Shown piece by piece: positions 1 through 7,631 of a DNA stretch of 7,820 nt; within the stretch, counting starts at the first letter, position 1; each line of letters starts with the position of its first letter. The notes under the pieces are model-generated. The model had not been told where the DNA came from. It saw only the letters and a program-made list of their open reading frames with translations, and did not search any database. Both the position numbers and the translations under genes were made by a program. Location: the NCBI GenBank assembly GCA_003164415.1, contig PLTK01000042.1, positions 1 through 7,820 on the forward strand, given 5' to 3'. The DNA is from Methanobacterium sp. (GTDB lineage Archaea > Methanobacteriota > Methanobacteria > Methanobacteriales > Methanobacteriaceae).

Positions 1-62
1 CTAAGCCTATGACAATGGAAGAACTTGAAGAGATGGTATTAAAATACGGCTTAACAGATTGA
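1..62 (+). CDS. nifH: NifH, nitrogenase iron protein (C-terminal end only)
   Basis: Only the last 19 codons are present, read in frame from base 3 and ending in TGA at 60-62. The peptide KPMTMEELEEMVLKYGLTD matches the helical C-terminal tail of NifH proteins (an MTxEELE...YG pattern). None of the diagnostic parts, i.e. the P-loop, the two cysteines binding the 4Fe-4S cluster and the switch regions, are in the window. NifH is the ATP-dependent reductase that feeds electrons to NifDK and also serves in cofactor maturation. The identification rests on this tail together with its position directly before nifI1-nifI2-nifD, where nifH lies in methanogen operons. The gene is cut by the window edge, so the missing start is not a biological truncation. 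Confidence 0.85.
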   Translation, partial: KPMTMEELEEMVLKYGLTD

Positions 63-97
63 TAGAGATTTTAAATAATATAATATCAAAAAGGGAT

Positions 98-102
98 GGT
101 GA
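98..102 (+). promoter_or_regulatory. Ribosome binding site deciding the nifI1 start
   Basis: GGTGA, complementary to the archaeal 16S rRNA 3' end, lies 5 bases before the TTG at 108. It overlaps the alternative ATG at 96, which has no comparable site of its own. It therefore argues for the TTG start. Confidence 0.7.
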
Positions 103-107
103 ATTAT

Positions 108-425
108 TTGAAAATGATAAGAGCTATTATAAGGCCAGAAAAAGTTGAAGAAGTGGTTGATTCATTAGATGAAGCAGGATACGTAGCATTAACCAAGATG
201 GACATTATAGGAAGAGGTAAACAGAAGGGAATTCAACTAGAAAACATCTACTATGATGAAATACCCAAAACTATGCTGATGATAGTTGCAGAAGACGATC
301 AAACTAGTAAGATAATGGAAATAGTTGCAGAGTCGTCATTTACAGGCAATTTTGGAGATGGGAAGATATTTGTTAGTCCTGTAGATGAGGCTTACACTGT
401 TAGAACTAGGAGTAGTACCCTATAA
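108..425 (+). CDS. nifI1: NifI1, PII-family nitrogenase regulator
   Basis: A 105-residue PII-family protein starting MKMIRAIIRP. I chose TTG at 108 because GGTGA sits 5 bases upstream and the product then begins exactly where PII proteins do; starting at ATG 96 would add four non-conserved residues. Visible parts are the first beta strand (3-9), GRGKQK (35-40) leading into the T-loop (to about 53), the B-loop block TGNFGDGKIFVSP (79-91) that binds nucleotide, and the basic C-terminal RTR (99-101). In methanogens NifI1 and NifI2 form a complex that binds NifDK and stops nitrogen fixation; 2-oxoglutarate and ATP release it. It lies 45 bases after nifH and 34 before nifI2, inside the operon. The T-loop does not look like that of GlnB/GlnK, so control by ligand binding rather than by uridylylation is likely (inference). 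Confidence is high from sequence plus position. Confidence 0.95.
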   Translation: MKMIRAIIRPEKVEEVVDSLDEAGYVALTKMDIIGRGKQKGIQLENIYYDEIPKTMLMIVAEDDQTSKIMEIVAESSFTGNFGDGKIFVSPVDEAYTVRTRSSTL

Positions 426-450
426 TTTATGAAAATTAAATTTATGGATT

Positions 451-458
451 GTTGATCT
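451..458 (+). promoter_or_regulatory. Ribosome binding site of nifI2
   Basis: GTTGATCT differs by one base from GGTGATCT, the complement of the 16S rRNA 3' end. It ends 1 base before ATG 460, so its core is at a close but usable distance. It is weaker than the sites of the other genes. Confidence 0.4.
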
Positions 459-459
459 C

Positions 460-828
460 ATGAAAGAAATAACGGCTATAATACGTCCTAAAAATATTAC
501 GAAAACGAAAGAAATATTGGATGCTTTAGGGTTCCCTGCAATGAATGCAGTTAGAGTAATGGGGAGAGGTAAACAGAAGGCAATCCTGAACGAGGTGAGC
601 TTTAAAGTAGACAAAACTGAACTCCTTGAAATGGAAGGAACAATGCGTTACATTCCAAAAAGGATGATTAGTCTGGTTGTACCCGATGAAGATGTTTCAT
701 TAGTTGTAGAAGCTATAATGAAGGTGAACCACACCGGTCAGATAGGTGACGGTAAAATATTTGTAAGTCCAATAGAAAAAGCCCTCAGGGTGAGGACAAT
801 GGAAAAAGGGGATTCAGCAATCACATGA
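460..828 (+). CDS. nifI2: NifI2, PII-family nitrogenase regulator
   Basis: A 122-residue PII-family protein, partner of NifI1. It begins MKEITAIIRP and has GRGKQK (35-40) before the T-loop and the B-loop block TGQIGDGKIFVSP (92-104), followed by RVRT (110-113). The segment from GRGKQK to the next core strand is about 13 residues longer than in NifI1 and carries charged and aromatic residues (ELLEMEGTMRYIPKR, 54-68). An extended T-loop of this kind is the known hallmark of NifI2 and is thought to contact dinitrogenase. Both proteins are needed for the ammonia switch-off described in Methanococcus maripaludis. A 16-base identical stretch in the two genes (213-228 and 565-580) encodes the shared GRGKQK region and reflects their origin by duplication. 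A 120-base gap follows before nifD. Confidence 0.95.
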   Translation: MKEITAIIRPKNITKTKEILDALGFPAMNAVRVMGRGKQKAILNEVSFKVDKTELLEMEGTMRYIPKRMISLVVPDEDVSLVVEAIMKVNHTGQIGDGKIFVSPIEKALRVRTMEKGDSAIT

Positions 829-948
829 AACATATTAAAAAGTCCATATATGTGTCTATTACTTTTATAAAATTGAATAAATGTTTGAAATCAAAAAATT
901 AAGCTGTATTAAACAGTATAATAATTAAACTTATTTAGGAGAATTAAA
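829..948 (+). promoter_or_regulatory. nifI2-nifD intergenic leader with TATA-like element
   Basis: This is the longest gap inside the operon and very AT-rich. It contains the palindromic TATA-like TTTTATAAAA at 863-872, a small inverted repeat CTGT-ATTAA-ACAG at about 904-916, and the strong ribosome binding site AGGAGA at 937-942, six bases before the nifD ATG. An internal promoter or RNA processing site that sets nifDK expression apart from nifH-nifI is possible but unproven. In such AT-rich DNA a TATA-like string can arise by chance. Confidence 0.35.
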
Positions 949-2466
949 ATGCCTTACAAACTTTTAGAAGTCGATAAAGAAATTCCTGAAAGGAAAAATC
1001 ATGTATATGTAAAGCACTGCTCCGATCCTGAAGATCATATACCCAACTGCAACACTAAAACAATACCAGGATCTATGTCGGAGAGGGGTTGTGCATTTGC
1101 AGGAGTGAAAGGAGTTATAACTGGTGCTATAAAAGATGTAATACATGTAGTCCATTCTCCTATTGGATGCACAAGCTATGGTTATGGAACGAAAAGATAT
1201 CCAACATCTCCTGATCTTCCAAATGGTGAAAAATTTCCTATTGAAAATTTTAACTTAAAGTATATTTTAGGTACAGATCTTCAAGAATCTGACGTTGTTT
1301 TCGGTGGAATAAAAAAATTAAGACAATCAATAATTGAAGCTCACAAAGAATTTCCTGAAGCTAATGCAATATATACCTATTCAACATGCACTGTAGGTTT
1401 AATAGGGGATGATATGGATGCTATAGCCAAAGAATTAACAGAAGAACTTGGAAAAAAGGTTGTTGCATTCAATGCACCGGGATTTTGTGGGCCCAGCCAA
1501 TCGAAGGGACATCATGTTGGAAATCTCACATTATTTGAAAATCTGGTGGGTACCAAGGAACCACCATCAACAACACCGTACGATGTAAACTTGATAGGAG
1601 AGTACAATATTGATGGAGACCTCTGGGTAATTAAAGAGTACTTGGACGAAATGGGAATAAACCTTTTAAGTAAATTTACCGGTGATTGTAGTCATGATGA
1701 AATATGCTGGATGCACAGGGCTAAACTGAGCCTTGTAAGATGCCAAAGGTCTGCAACCTATATTGCAGACCTTATAGAAGAAAAATATGGTGTTCCATAT
1801 ATCAAAGTGGATTTTTTCAGTACCAAATACTGTTCTGAAAACCTTAGAACAATAGGTAAATATTTTGGACTAGAAAAAGAAGCTGAAAAAGTAATTGAAG
1901 AACGAATGGCAAAAGTAGGGCCTGAACTAGAATTTTATAAAGATAAACTCCAAGGAAAGAGAGTTTTCATATTTTCTGGAGGACCTAAAAGCTATCACCT
2001 ATCAAAACCACTTGAAGAAGAACTTGGAATGGAAACAGTTGCTGTTGCATCACAATTTGAACATAAAGACGGCTACAAAAAGATGAAAGACAGGGTAAAT
2101 GATGGAACTATTATACTGGATGATCCCAACTCTTTAGAATTCGAAGAGATAATCGAAGAATATAAACCTGATCTGATATTGGCTGGAGTTAAAGAGAAAT
2201 ATTTAGCTCACAAATTAGGAGTACCGTGTATATTAATCCATTCATATGAAAATGGACCGTACATGGGATTTGAAGGATTTGTGAACCTTGCAAAGGACAT
2301 GTATTCATATATTTATAATCCTGTATGGAGAATGTTGGAGTTTGAGGATGAACCAACAGAATATGGGGTTGAAAAAGGACTTGATAAGCAATTAAATTGT
2401 GATGGATTAAAAGAGGACTTAGAATCCAAAGACCAGAATAAACAACCCGACGGGGAGGTGGCATAG
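949..2466 (+). CDS. nifD: NifD, nitrogenase alpha subunit
   Basis: A 505-residue alpha subunit of dinitrogenase, which forms the alpha2beta2 complex with NifK and holds the active-site cofactor. Visible ligands: P-cluster cysteines Cys48 (ERGCAFAG), Cys74 (SPIGC) and Cys147 ([11 protein letters not shown]); cofactor ligands Cys265 (LVRCQRS) and His431 ([11 protein letters not shown]). Gln184 and His188 in SQSKGHH match the catalytic Gln191 and His195 of Azotobacter NifD. Some pocket positions differ from classical Mo-NifD: Lys82 for Arg96, Phe243 for Trp253, Lys347 for Arg359, and a one-residue deletion after the histidine loop. These resemble VnfD/AnfD, as does the N-terminus with IPER (12-15) and [11 protein letters not shown] (39-49). 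Because nifK follows with no delta-subunit gene, it is best called the methanogen-type Mo-nitrogenase NifD. The acidic tail after about residue 465 is extra. The ATG start has AGGAGA six bases upstream. Confidence 0.96.
   Translation: MPYKLLEVDKEIPERKNHVYVKHCSDPEDHIPNCNTKTIPGSMSERGCAFAGVKGVITGAIKDVIHVVHSPIGCTSYGYGTKRYPTSPDLPNGEKFPIENFNLKYILGTDLQESDVVFGGIKKLRQSIIEAHKEFPEANAIYTYSTCTVGLIGDDMDAIAKELTEELGKKVVAFNAPGFCGPSQSKGHHVGNLTLFENLVGTKEPPSTTPYDVNLIGEYNIDGDLWVIKEYLDEMGINLLSKFTGDCSHDEICWMHRAKLSLVRCQRSATYIADLIEEKYGVPYIKVDFFSTKYCSENLRTIGKYFGLEKEAEKVIEERMAKVGPELEFYKDKLQGKRVFIFSGGPKSYHLSKPLEEELGMETVAVASQFEHKDGYKKMKDRVNDGTIILDDPNSLEFEEIIEEYKPDLILAGVKEKYLAHKLGVPCILIHSYENGPYMGFEGFVNLAKDMYSYIYNPVWRMLEFEDEPTEYGVEKGLDKQLNCDGLKEDLESKDQNKQPDGEVA
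2454..2460 (+). promoter_or_regulatory. Ribosome binding site of nifK inside the end of nifD
   Basis: GGAGGTG lies 6 bases before ATG 2467, in the last codons of nifD, whose TAG touches the nifK start. The perfect site and zero spacing suggest coupled translation and equal amounts of the two subunits. Confidence 0.8.
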
Positions 2467-3849
2467 ATGAGTTGTATAAATGTTATAGAGAAGGAACGTA
2501 ATGTTGTAATAAATCCACTTAAAACATGTCAGCCATTTGGGGCTATGTTTGCTGTTACTGGTATCAACAAAGGCTTTCCAATTGTACACGGATCCCAGGG
2601 ATGTTCATCATTTGTTAGGTATGGGTTTGCACGACATTTTAGGGAACCTTCTGAAATTGCTGTTACATCTCTTCATGAGGATGCTGCAGTATTTGGGGGC
2701 AGAAAAAATCTTGTAGCAGGTATAGAAAATTTGGCTGTAAGATTCAAACCAGATTTAATTGGTGTAATTACAACCTGTTCTAGTGAGATCATAGGGGATG
2801 ATGTTTACGGATTTGCAGAAACTGCCCGGGAAAACATTAGAAAGACGATGGGTGAAGATGCTCAAAAGATTGAGGTAGTACCTATAAGTACTCCAAGTTT
2901 TGTTGAATCCCATTATAAGGGGTATGATAACTCTATTAATGCTATTGTGAATCATCTTGCTCGTAAAGATGAACCTAATGAGAAAGTCAATATAATTCCA
3001 GGGATAGTTAATCCTGGAGATGTGAGGGAGCTAAAACATCTTTTATCAATGATGAATTTAGAAGGAATATTCCTTACTGATATTTCAGATCCGTTCGATG
3101 CACCACTAAGACCTTCTACAGTCACGACTAAGCCGTTCTATCCTAAGGGCGGTGTATCTGTTGATGAGATCAGAGATTCAGCCAACAGCCTAGGTACTGT
3201 GTCAATTTGTAAATATGCTGGTTCTGGGGCATTATCCCTTGAAAAAGAACATAATGTACCGGCAGAAATAGATTCACCACCTATAGGTCTTCAAAATACC
3301 GATCAATTTCTCAGAAACCTTAAAAAATTCACTGGTCACGACATTCCCGATGACCTACTTAATGAAAGGGGAATGCTTGTAGATTCAATGGCGGATAATG
3401 CTGCAAGGTATTTATTCGGCCGTAAAGTGGTAATATACGGGGATCCTGATCTTACAACCGGAATAGCCCGTTTTGTTGGAGAACTTGGAATGGAACCTGC
3501 CATGGTATGTACTGGTGTAAAAGGACCTGAATTTGCAAAGGACATGGATAAAATTGCTAAAGAAACAGGATGTAACATGGATGTGATGGTTGGTCAGGAT
3601 CTCCGTGCAGTGGAAGTTTACCTTAAGGAAAATCCAGCCGATCTAATGATTGGGAACTCAGATGGTCGGTTAATATCACTAGATCTAGGAATACCCCTTA
3701 TTAGAGTAGGATTTCCTGTTTATGATAGAGTAGGATATCAAAGACAACCAATAGTAGGTTACAGAGGTGGATTATATCTTATGGACCTAATCACTAACAC
3801 CATACTTGAGAAATACTACGAACCAACTCACTGGAAACTCCAACAATAA
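2467..3849 (+). CDS. nifK: NifK, nitrogenase beta subunit
   Basis: A 460-residue beta subunit of dinitrogenase. It supplies the other half of the P-cluster through Cys21 (CQPFGA), Cys46 (HGSQGC) and Cys104 (TTCSSEIIGDD). Ser144 in STPSFVESH corresponds to the redox-switchable serine ligand (Ser188 in Azotobacter). Further family blocks are RHFREP (56-61), EDAAVFGG (71-78), YGDPD in the C-terminal third, and GFPVYDR near the end. Compared with the roughly 520-residue Azotobacter protein it lacks the N-terminal extension of about 50 residues; this short form is usual for methanogen and V/Fe-type beta subunits and is not a truncation here. It starts immediately after the nifD stop codon with a perfect ribosome binding site. 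No gene for a delta subunit (VnfG/AnfG) separates it from nifD, which favours a molybdenum enzyme. Confidence 0.97.
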   Translation: MSCINVIEKERNVVINPLKTCQPFGAMFAVTGINKGFPIVHGSQGCSSFVRYGFARHFREPSEIAVTSLHEDAAVFGGRKNLVAGIENLAVRFKPDLIGVITTCSSEIIGDDVYGFAETARENIRKTMGEDAQKIEVVPISTPSFVESHYKGYDNSINAIVNHLARKDEPNEKVNIIPGIVNPGDVRELKHLLSMMNLEGIFLTDISDPFDAPLRPSTVTTKPFYPKGGVSVDEIRDSANSLGTVSICKYAGSGALSLEKEHNVPAEIDSPPIGLQNTDQFLRNLKKFTGHDIPDDLLNERGMLVDSMADNAARYLFGRKVVIYGDPDLTTGIARFVGELGMEPAMVCTGVKGPEFAKDMDKIAKETGCNMDVMVGQDLRAVEVYLKENPADLMIGNSDGRLISLDLGIPLIRVGFPVYDRVGYQRQPIVGYRGGLYLMDLITNTILEKYYEPTHWKLQQ

Positions 3850-3902
3850 AAAATAATTGTAAATTAATCTAGTTATTTAAGAAGTTTTGAAACAGTTTAT
3901 TT

Positions 3903-3907
3903 GAGGT
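3903..3907 (+). promoter_or_regulatory. Ribosome binding site deciding the nifE start
   Basis: GAGGT lies 5 bases before ATG 3913 and overlaps an in-frame TTG at 3901. The TTG therefore belongs to the ribosome binding site rather than being the start codon. Confidence 0.75.
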
Positions 3908-3912
3908 ATAAA

Positions 3913-5268
3913 ATGGAACCCATTATTGAAACATTTGAATCACGTAAAAAACACATGTGTATAAAAGGAGAGGGAATTTCCCTCCCAGTATGTGATAAAG
4001 CAAGCTTACCCGGTACAGTTACTCAGAGAACGTGTGTTTATGGTGGAGCAAGAATTGTTTTAATGCCAATCACAGATTCCATTCATTTAGTGCATGGGCC
4101 TATTGGTTGTGCTGCATGTACCTGGGATATTAGGGGAAGTAAATCATCACGCGGAGATTTATATAAAAAAGGATGCTCAACCGATCTTAAAGAAAAGGAC
4201 ATTGTTTTTGGAGGTGAAAAAAAATTATTTGAAACTGTAATTGAACTTAACAAGATTTACCACCCGGGCGCAATATTTGTCTATGCCACATGCGTTTCAG
4301 GAATAATTGGAGATGATATTAAAGCTGTTTGTAAAAAATCAGAAGAAATAACAGGATGTAGAGTAATACCGGTTCAATCTGAAGGTTATCAGGATCATAA
4401 CAAGACTAAGGGACATTGGATAGGTGGAGATGCATTACTAGACTATGTAATTGGTACCAGGGAACCAGAAAAAACAACCCCCTTTGACATTAACATTGTT
4501 GGTGAATTTAATGTAGCTGGAGATCTATGGGGAATAAAGCCTTTAATTGAAGAAATGGGTATTAATATAATTAGTACGTTAACAGGTGATTCCCATGTAG
4601 ATGAAATTGCTCAAGCTCATCGGGCTAAACTGAATATAGTTCAGTGTCAAAAATCTTCGAACTATGTAGCTAAAAAAATGGAAAAGAAATATGGAATACC
4701 CTTTATTAAGGTCAATTTCTTTGGTCTAGAACAAACTGTTAATTCATTAAGAGATATTGCAAATTTCTTTAAAGACCCTGATATGATGGAAAAAACTGAA
4801 AAAATAATACGGTCTGGGTTAAAAGAGGTAGAACATAAAACTGATGAATATAAAAAAAGATTGGATGGAAAGACCGTGGCGCTGTACGTTGGAGGTAACA
4901 AAGCATGGTCTCTTGTACGGGCTTTTGAGGAATTAGGCATGGATGTGATGATGTCCGGCACTAAAAATGGTATTAAAGAAGATTATGAACGAATTAAAGA
5001 AACTGTGAAAGACGGTACAATAATTGTGGATGATGCAAATTCAACTGAATTGGCAAGACTTCTCAAGAAATACAGGCCTAATTTGCTGATTTCAGGAGCT
5101 AAAGAGAAATACATATCATTAAAACTTGGAATTCCATTTTGTGACTTTAATCACGATCGAATATCTGCATTTGCAGGATTTAAAGGATTTGAAAGCTTTG
5201 CAAAGGAAGTTGATGCTTCAGTTTCAAGTCCAGTGTTTGAGTTGACTAGAAAAGGGTTGGGTAATTAA
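3913..5268 (+). CDS. nifE: NifE, FeMo-cofactor scaffold alpha-like subunit
   Basis: A 451-residue paralog of NifD; with NifN it forms the scaffold on which the NifB product is matured to cofactor before transfer to NifDK. Cysteines at the inter-subunit cluster site are kept: Cys41 (QRTCVYGG), Cys66 (GPIGC) and Cys127 ([11 protein letters not shown]). Cys245 (IVQCQKS) matches the cofactor cysteine of NifD and is the likely precursor-binding residue. The cofactor histidine of NifD (His431) is replaced by Asn413 in the FNHDR segment. That loss marks it as NifE and not a second NifD, because the scaffold must release its cargo. I start at ATG 3913 ([10 protein letters not shown]); an upstream TTG would add four residues but sits on the ribosome binding site. 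A 63-base gap separates it from nifK, with no clear terminator, so it is probably co-transcribed. Confidence 0.95.
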   Translation: MEPIIETFESRKKHMCIKGEGISLPVCDKASLPGTVTQRTCVYGGARIVLMPITDSIHLVHGPIGCAACTWDIRGSKSSRGDLYKKGCSTDLKEKDIVFGGEKKLFETVIELNKIYHPGAIFVYATCVSGIIGDDIKAVCKKSEEITGCRVIPVQSEGYQDHNKTKGHWIGGDALLDYVIGTREPEKTTPFDINIVGEFNVAGDLWGIKPLIEEMGINIISTLTGDSHVDEIAQAHRAKLNIVQCQKSSNYVAKKMEKKYGIPFIKVNFFGLEQTVNSLRDIANFFKDPDMMEKTEKIIRSGLKEVEHKTDEYKKRLDGKTVALYVGGNKAWSLVRAFEELGMDVMMSGTKNGIKEDYERIKETVKDGTIIVDDANSTELARLLKKYRPNLLISGAKEKYISLKLGIPFCDFNHDRISAFAGFKGFESFAKEVDASVSSPVFELTRKGLGN

Positions 5269-5269
5269 A

Positions 5270-6658
<1,389 letters not shown>

Positions 6659-6660
6659 AA

Positions 6661-6981
6661 TTGAAAATAGCTGTGGGATCAACTGATGGAAAAGTTATAG
6701 ATTTACATTTTGGGGATGCAAATCATTTTTTAATTTATAAAATCGAAGATGGAAACAGTAAATTCCAAGAAATAAGAGAAAAAACTAATATACCTGTTAA
6801 AAATCACCAAGAACGTTGGGTTGCTTCTATAGATCTTATAAATGACTGTAAAGCTGTTCTTTGCACTAAAATTGGGAATGAACCAACTATTGAACTTAGA
6901 AAATTGGGAATAAAACCAATACAACTGGAATGTGATGTTAATGAAGCAGTTGAGGAATGTTCTAAACACCTATTGAATTAG
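6661..6981 (+). CDS. nifX: NifX-like FeMo-cofactor carrier protein
   Basis: A 106-residue, single-domain protein of the NifX/NafY/NifB-C-terminal family (dinitrogenase iron-molybdenum cofactor biosynthesis domain). It starts at TTG, supported by GGAGGT six bases upstream and by the typical beginning [20 protein letters not shown]. The HFG block with a second histidine ([13 protein letters not shown], about 17-29) is the family signature and a probable metal-cluster contact. The C-terminal half has [21 protein letters not shown], matching the glycine-rich loop and helix of the fold. Members bind the cofactor or its precursor and shuttle it between NifB, NifEN and NifDK. It has only the binding domain, without the N-terminal extension of some bacterial homologs. 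It lies 2 bases after nifN and is the last gene before a T-run terminator, as in other methanogen nif operons. Confidence 0.9.
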   Translation: MKIAVGSTDGKVIDLHFGDANHFLIYKIEDGNSKFQEIREKTNIPVKNHQERWVASIDLINDCKAVLCTKIGNEPTIELRKLGIKPIQLECDVNEAVEECSKHLLN

Positions 6982-7004
6982 TTAGATTATTAAATAACAT
7001 AATA

Positions 7005-7012
7005 TTTTTTTT
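7005..7012 (+). terminator. Oligo-T terminator of the nif operon
   Basis: A run of eight T residues lies 23 bases after the nifX stop. Archaeal RNA polymerase terminates at such oligo-T stretches without needing a hairpin. Its place at the end of the conserved gene series makes it the likely operon end. Confidence 0.6.
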
Positions 7013-7021
7013 GGAAATAGA

Positions 7022-7038
7022 ATATTCTTAAAGAATAT
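7022..7038. repeat. Near-perfect palindrome after the nif terminator
   Basis: ATATTCTT-A-AAGAATAT has two 8-base arms around a single central base. It lies 10 bases after the T-run. It could be an operator-like site for a dimeric regulator. The tiny loop makes a stable RNA hairpin unlikely. AT-rich DNA produces such palindromes by chance at some rate. Confidence 0.4.
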
Positions 7039-7186
7039 AATAATTGGTGTTAATTTGATTCTGGTAGATATAACCCTAGATCATGTTATGTAATGGTTCA
7101 AATTGTGGGCTTTAGACCTTAAAATATTAGTAGGTAAATTTATTTGAATATATACAGTTTTTAATTGCCCATATACCCCTATCTAG
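7039..7186. other. Gene-free spacer
   Basis: AT-rich DNA with frequent stops in the frames I read on the + strand, and no RNA gene I can recognise. Given the kinase relic that follows, part of it may be further decayed coding sequence, but no motif can be assigned. An inverted pair CCTAT/ATAGG at about 7178-7197 is too short to interpret. Confidence 0.5.
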
Positions 7187-7309
7187 AAATATATAGGAAC
7201 AGGATTAGGACTAGTAATCGCAAAAAATATTGTTAAAGAAGACTCTGGACACATATGGGTAGAATAAGTACTAGAAAAAGTACCTTCTACTTTATGATAC
7301 CACGAATTT
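7187..7309 (+). pseudogene. Relic of a histidine kinase ATPase domain (C-terminal end)
   Basis: Read in the frame of base 7187, the sequence encodes KYIGTGLGLVIAKNIV, then KEDSGHIWVE, a TAA at 7265-7267, then VLEKVPSTFMIPRI and another TAA at 7310. This matches the end of HATPase_c domains of sensor histidine kinases in order: the G2 box GTGLGLxIxKxIV, the GGxIWVES strand, and the final GKGSTFxFxxP strand with GKGSTF degraded to EKVPSTF. The N, G1 and F boxes and the phospho-acceptor helix are not readable upstream, where a TAG at 7184-7186 closes the frame. There is no start codon or complete domain, so this is a broken fragment and not a gene. It could be the remains of an insertion or deletion event behind the nif operon. 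The domain identification is firm; its history is unknown. Confidence 0.75.
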
Positions 7310-7317
7310 AAGTTATT

Positions 7318-7323
7318 GGGTGA
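7318..7323 (+). promoter_or_regulatory. Ribosome binding site deciding the start of the small HTH gene
   Basis: GGGTGA lies 5 bases before TTG 7329, the same layout as at nifI1. It overlaps the in-frame GTG at 7320, which has only a poor upstream site. This favours the TTG. Confidence 0.55.
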
Positions 7324-7328
7324 ATAAA

Positions 7329-7553
7329 TTGGAGAATGGTTGGAAAAGATGGACTCAAAAAGAGATTAAATATTTAATTAAAAATTATCCACTTGAAGAT
7401 ATGGAAAAGATGGTAAATATTCTTGGAAGAAGTGAAATTGCTATTAATATTCGGGCTCATAATCTAAAACTTAGACGTGCAAGAGATAATAGTATTTTTA
7501 AACGTATCGAGAGTAGTCAAAGAAAATTGATGAATAATAATGTTCATGACTAA
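7329..7553 (+). CDS. Small Myb/SANT-like helix-turn-helix protein
   Basis: A 74-residue basic protein, if read from TTG 7329 with GGGTGA five bases upstream; GTG at 7320 would add three residues. The N-terminal half reads WKRWTQKEIKYLIKNYPLED and then MEKMVNILGRSEIAINIRAHNLKLRR (residues 5-50). This is the pattern of short Myb/SANT-like HTH domains in archaeal and phage proteins: W-T-x-x-E, an aromatic Y about ten residues on, LGRS before the recognition helix, and RAxxLxL at its end. The rest (51-74) is polar and basic with no recognised motif. A DNA-binding role is likely; the target and function are unknown. It has its own T-run terminator and is separated from nifX by a terminator and a kinase relic, so it probably is not part of the nif operon. 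The AT-rich composition resembles the flanking DNA and it may come from a mobile element (inference). Confidence 0.65.
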   Translation: MENGWKRWTQKEIKYLIKNYPLEDMEKMVNILGRSEIAINIRAHNLKLRRARDNSIFKRIESSQRKLMNNNVHD

Positions 7554-7582
7554 AATTATCTAAATATTTAATTTAAATGTTC

Positions 7583-7591
7583 TTTTTTTTT
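7583..7591 (+). terminator. Oligo-T terminator after the small HTH gene
   Basis: A run of nine T residues lies 29 bases after the stop codon at 7551-7553. A second run of seven T residues follows at 7625-7631 and may act as a backup. Both fit archaeal intrinsic termination. Confidence 0.55.
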
Positions 7592-7631
7592 ATATCCCAT
7601 TATATTCTATGTATTTTAGGCATGTTTTTTT

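Noticed and set aside
96..107. ATG at 96 as the start of nifI1
   Set aside because: It overlaps the GGTGA site that serves TTG 108, has no good site of its own, and adds residues outside the conserved PII N-terminus.
949..3849. Vanadium or iron-only nitrogenase (vnfDK or anfDK)
   Set aside because: Despite V/Fe-like residues in NifD, nifK directly abuts nifD with no delta-subunit gene between them, and the flanking nifI1-nifI2 and nifENX match the methanogen Mo operon.
7013..7030. NrpR-type operator (GGAA-N6-TTCC)
   Set aside because: GGAA is present at 7013-7016 but the matching half-site is TATT, not TTCC, and the place is downstream of the operon.
7050..7092. Upstream piece of the histidine kinase relic (readable as VDITLDHVM)
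   Set aside because: The string vaguely recalls kinase sequences, but it is too short, is followed by a stop, and would suit a kinase class different from the one given by the clear G2 box.
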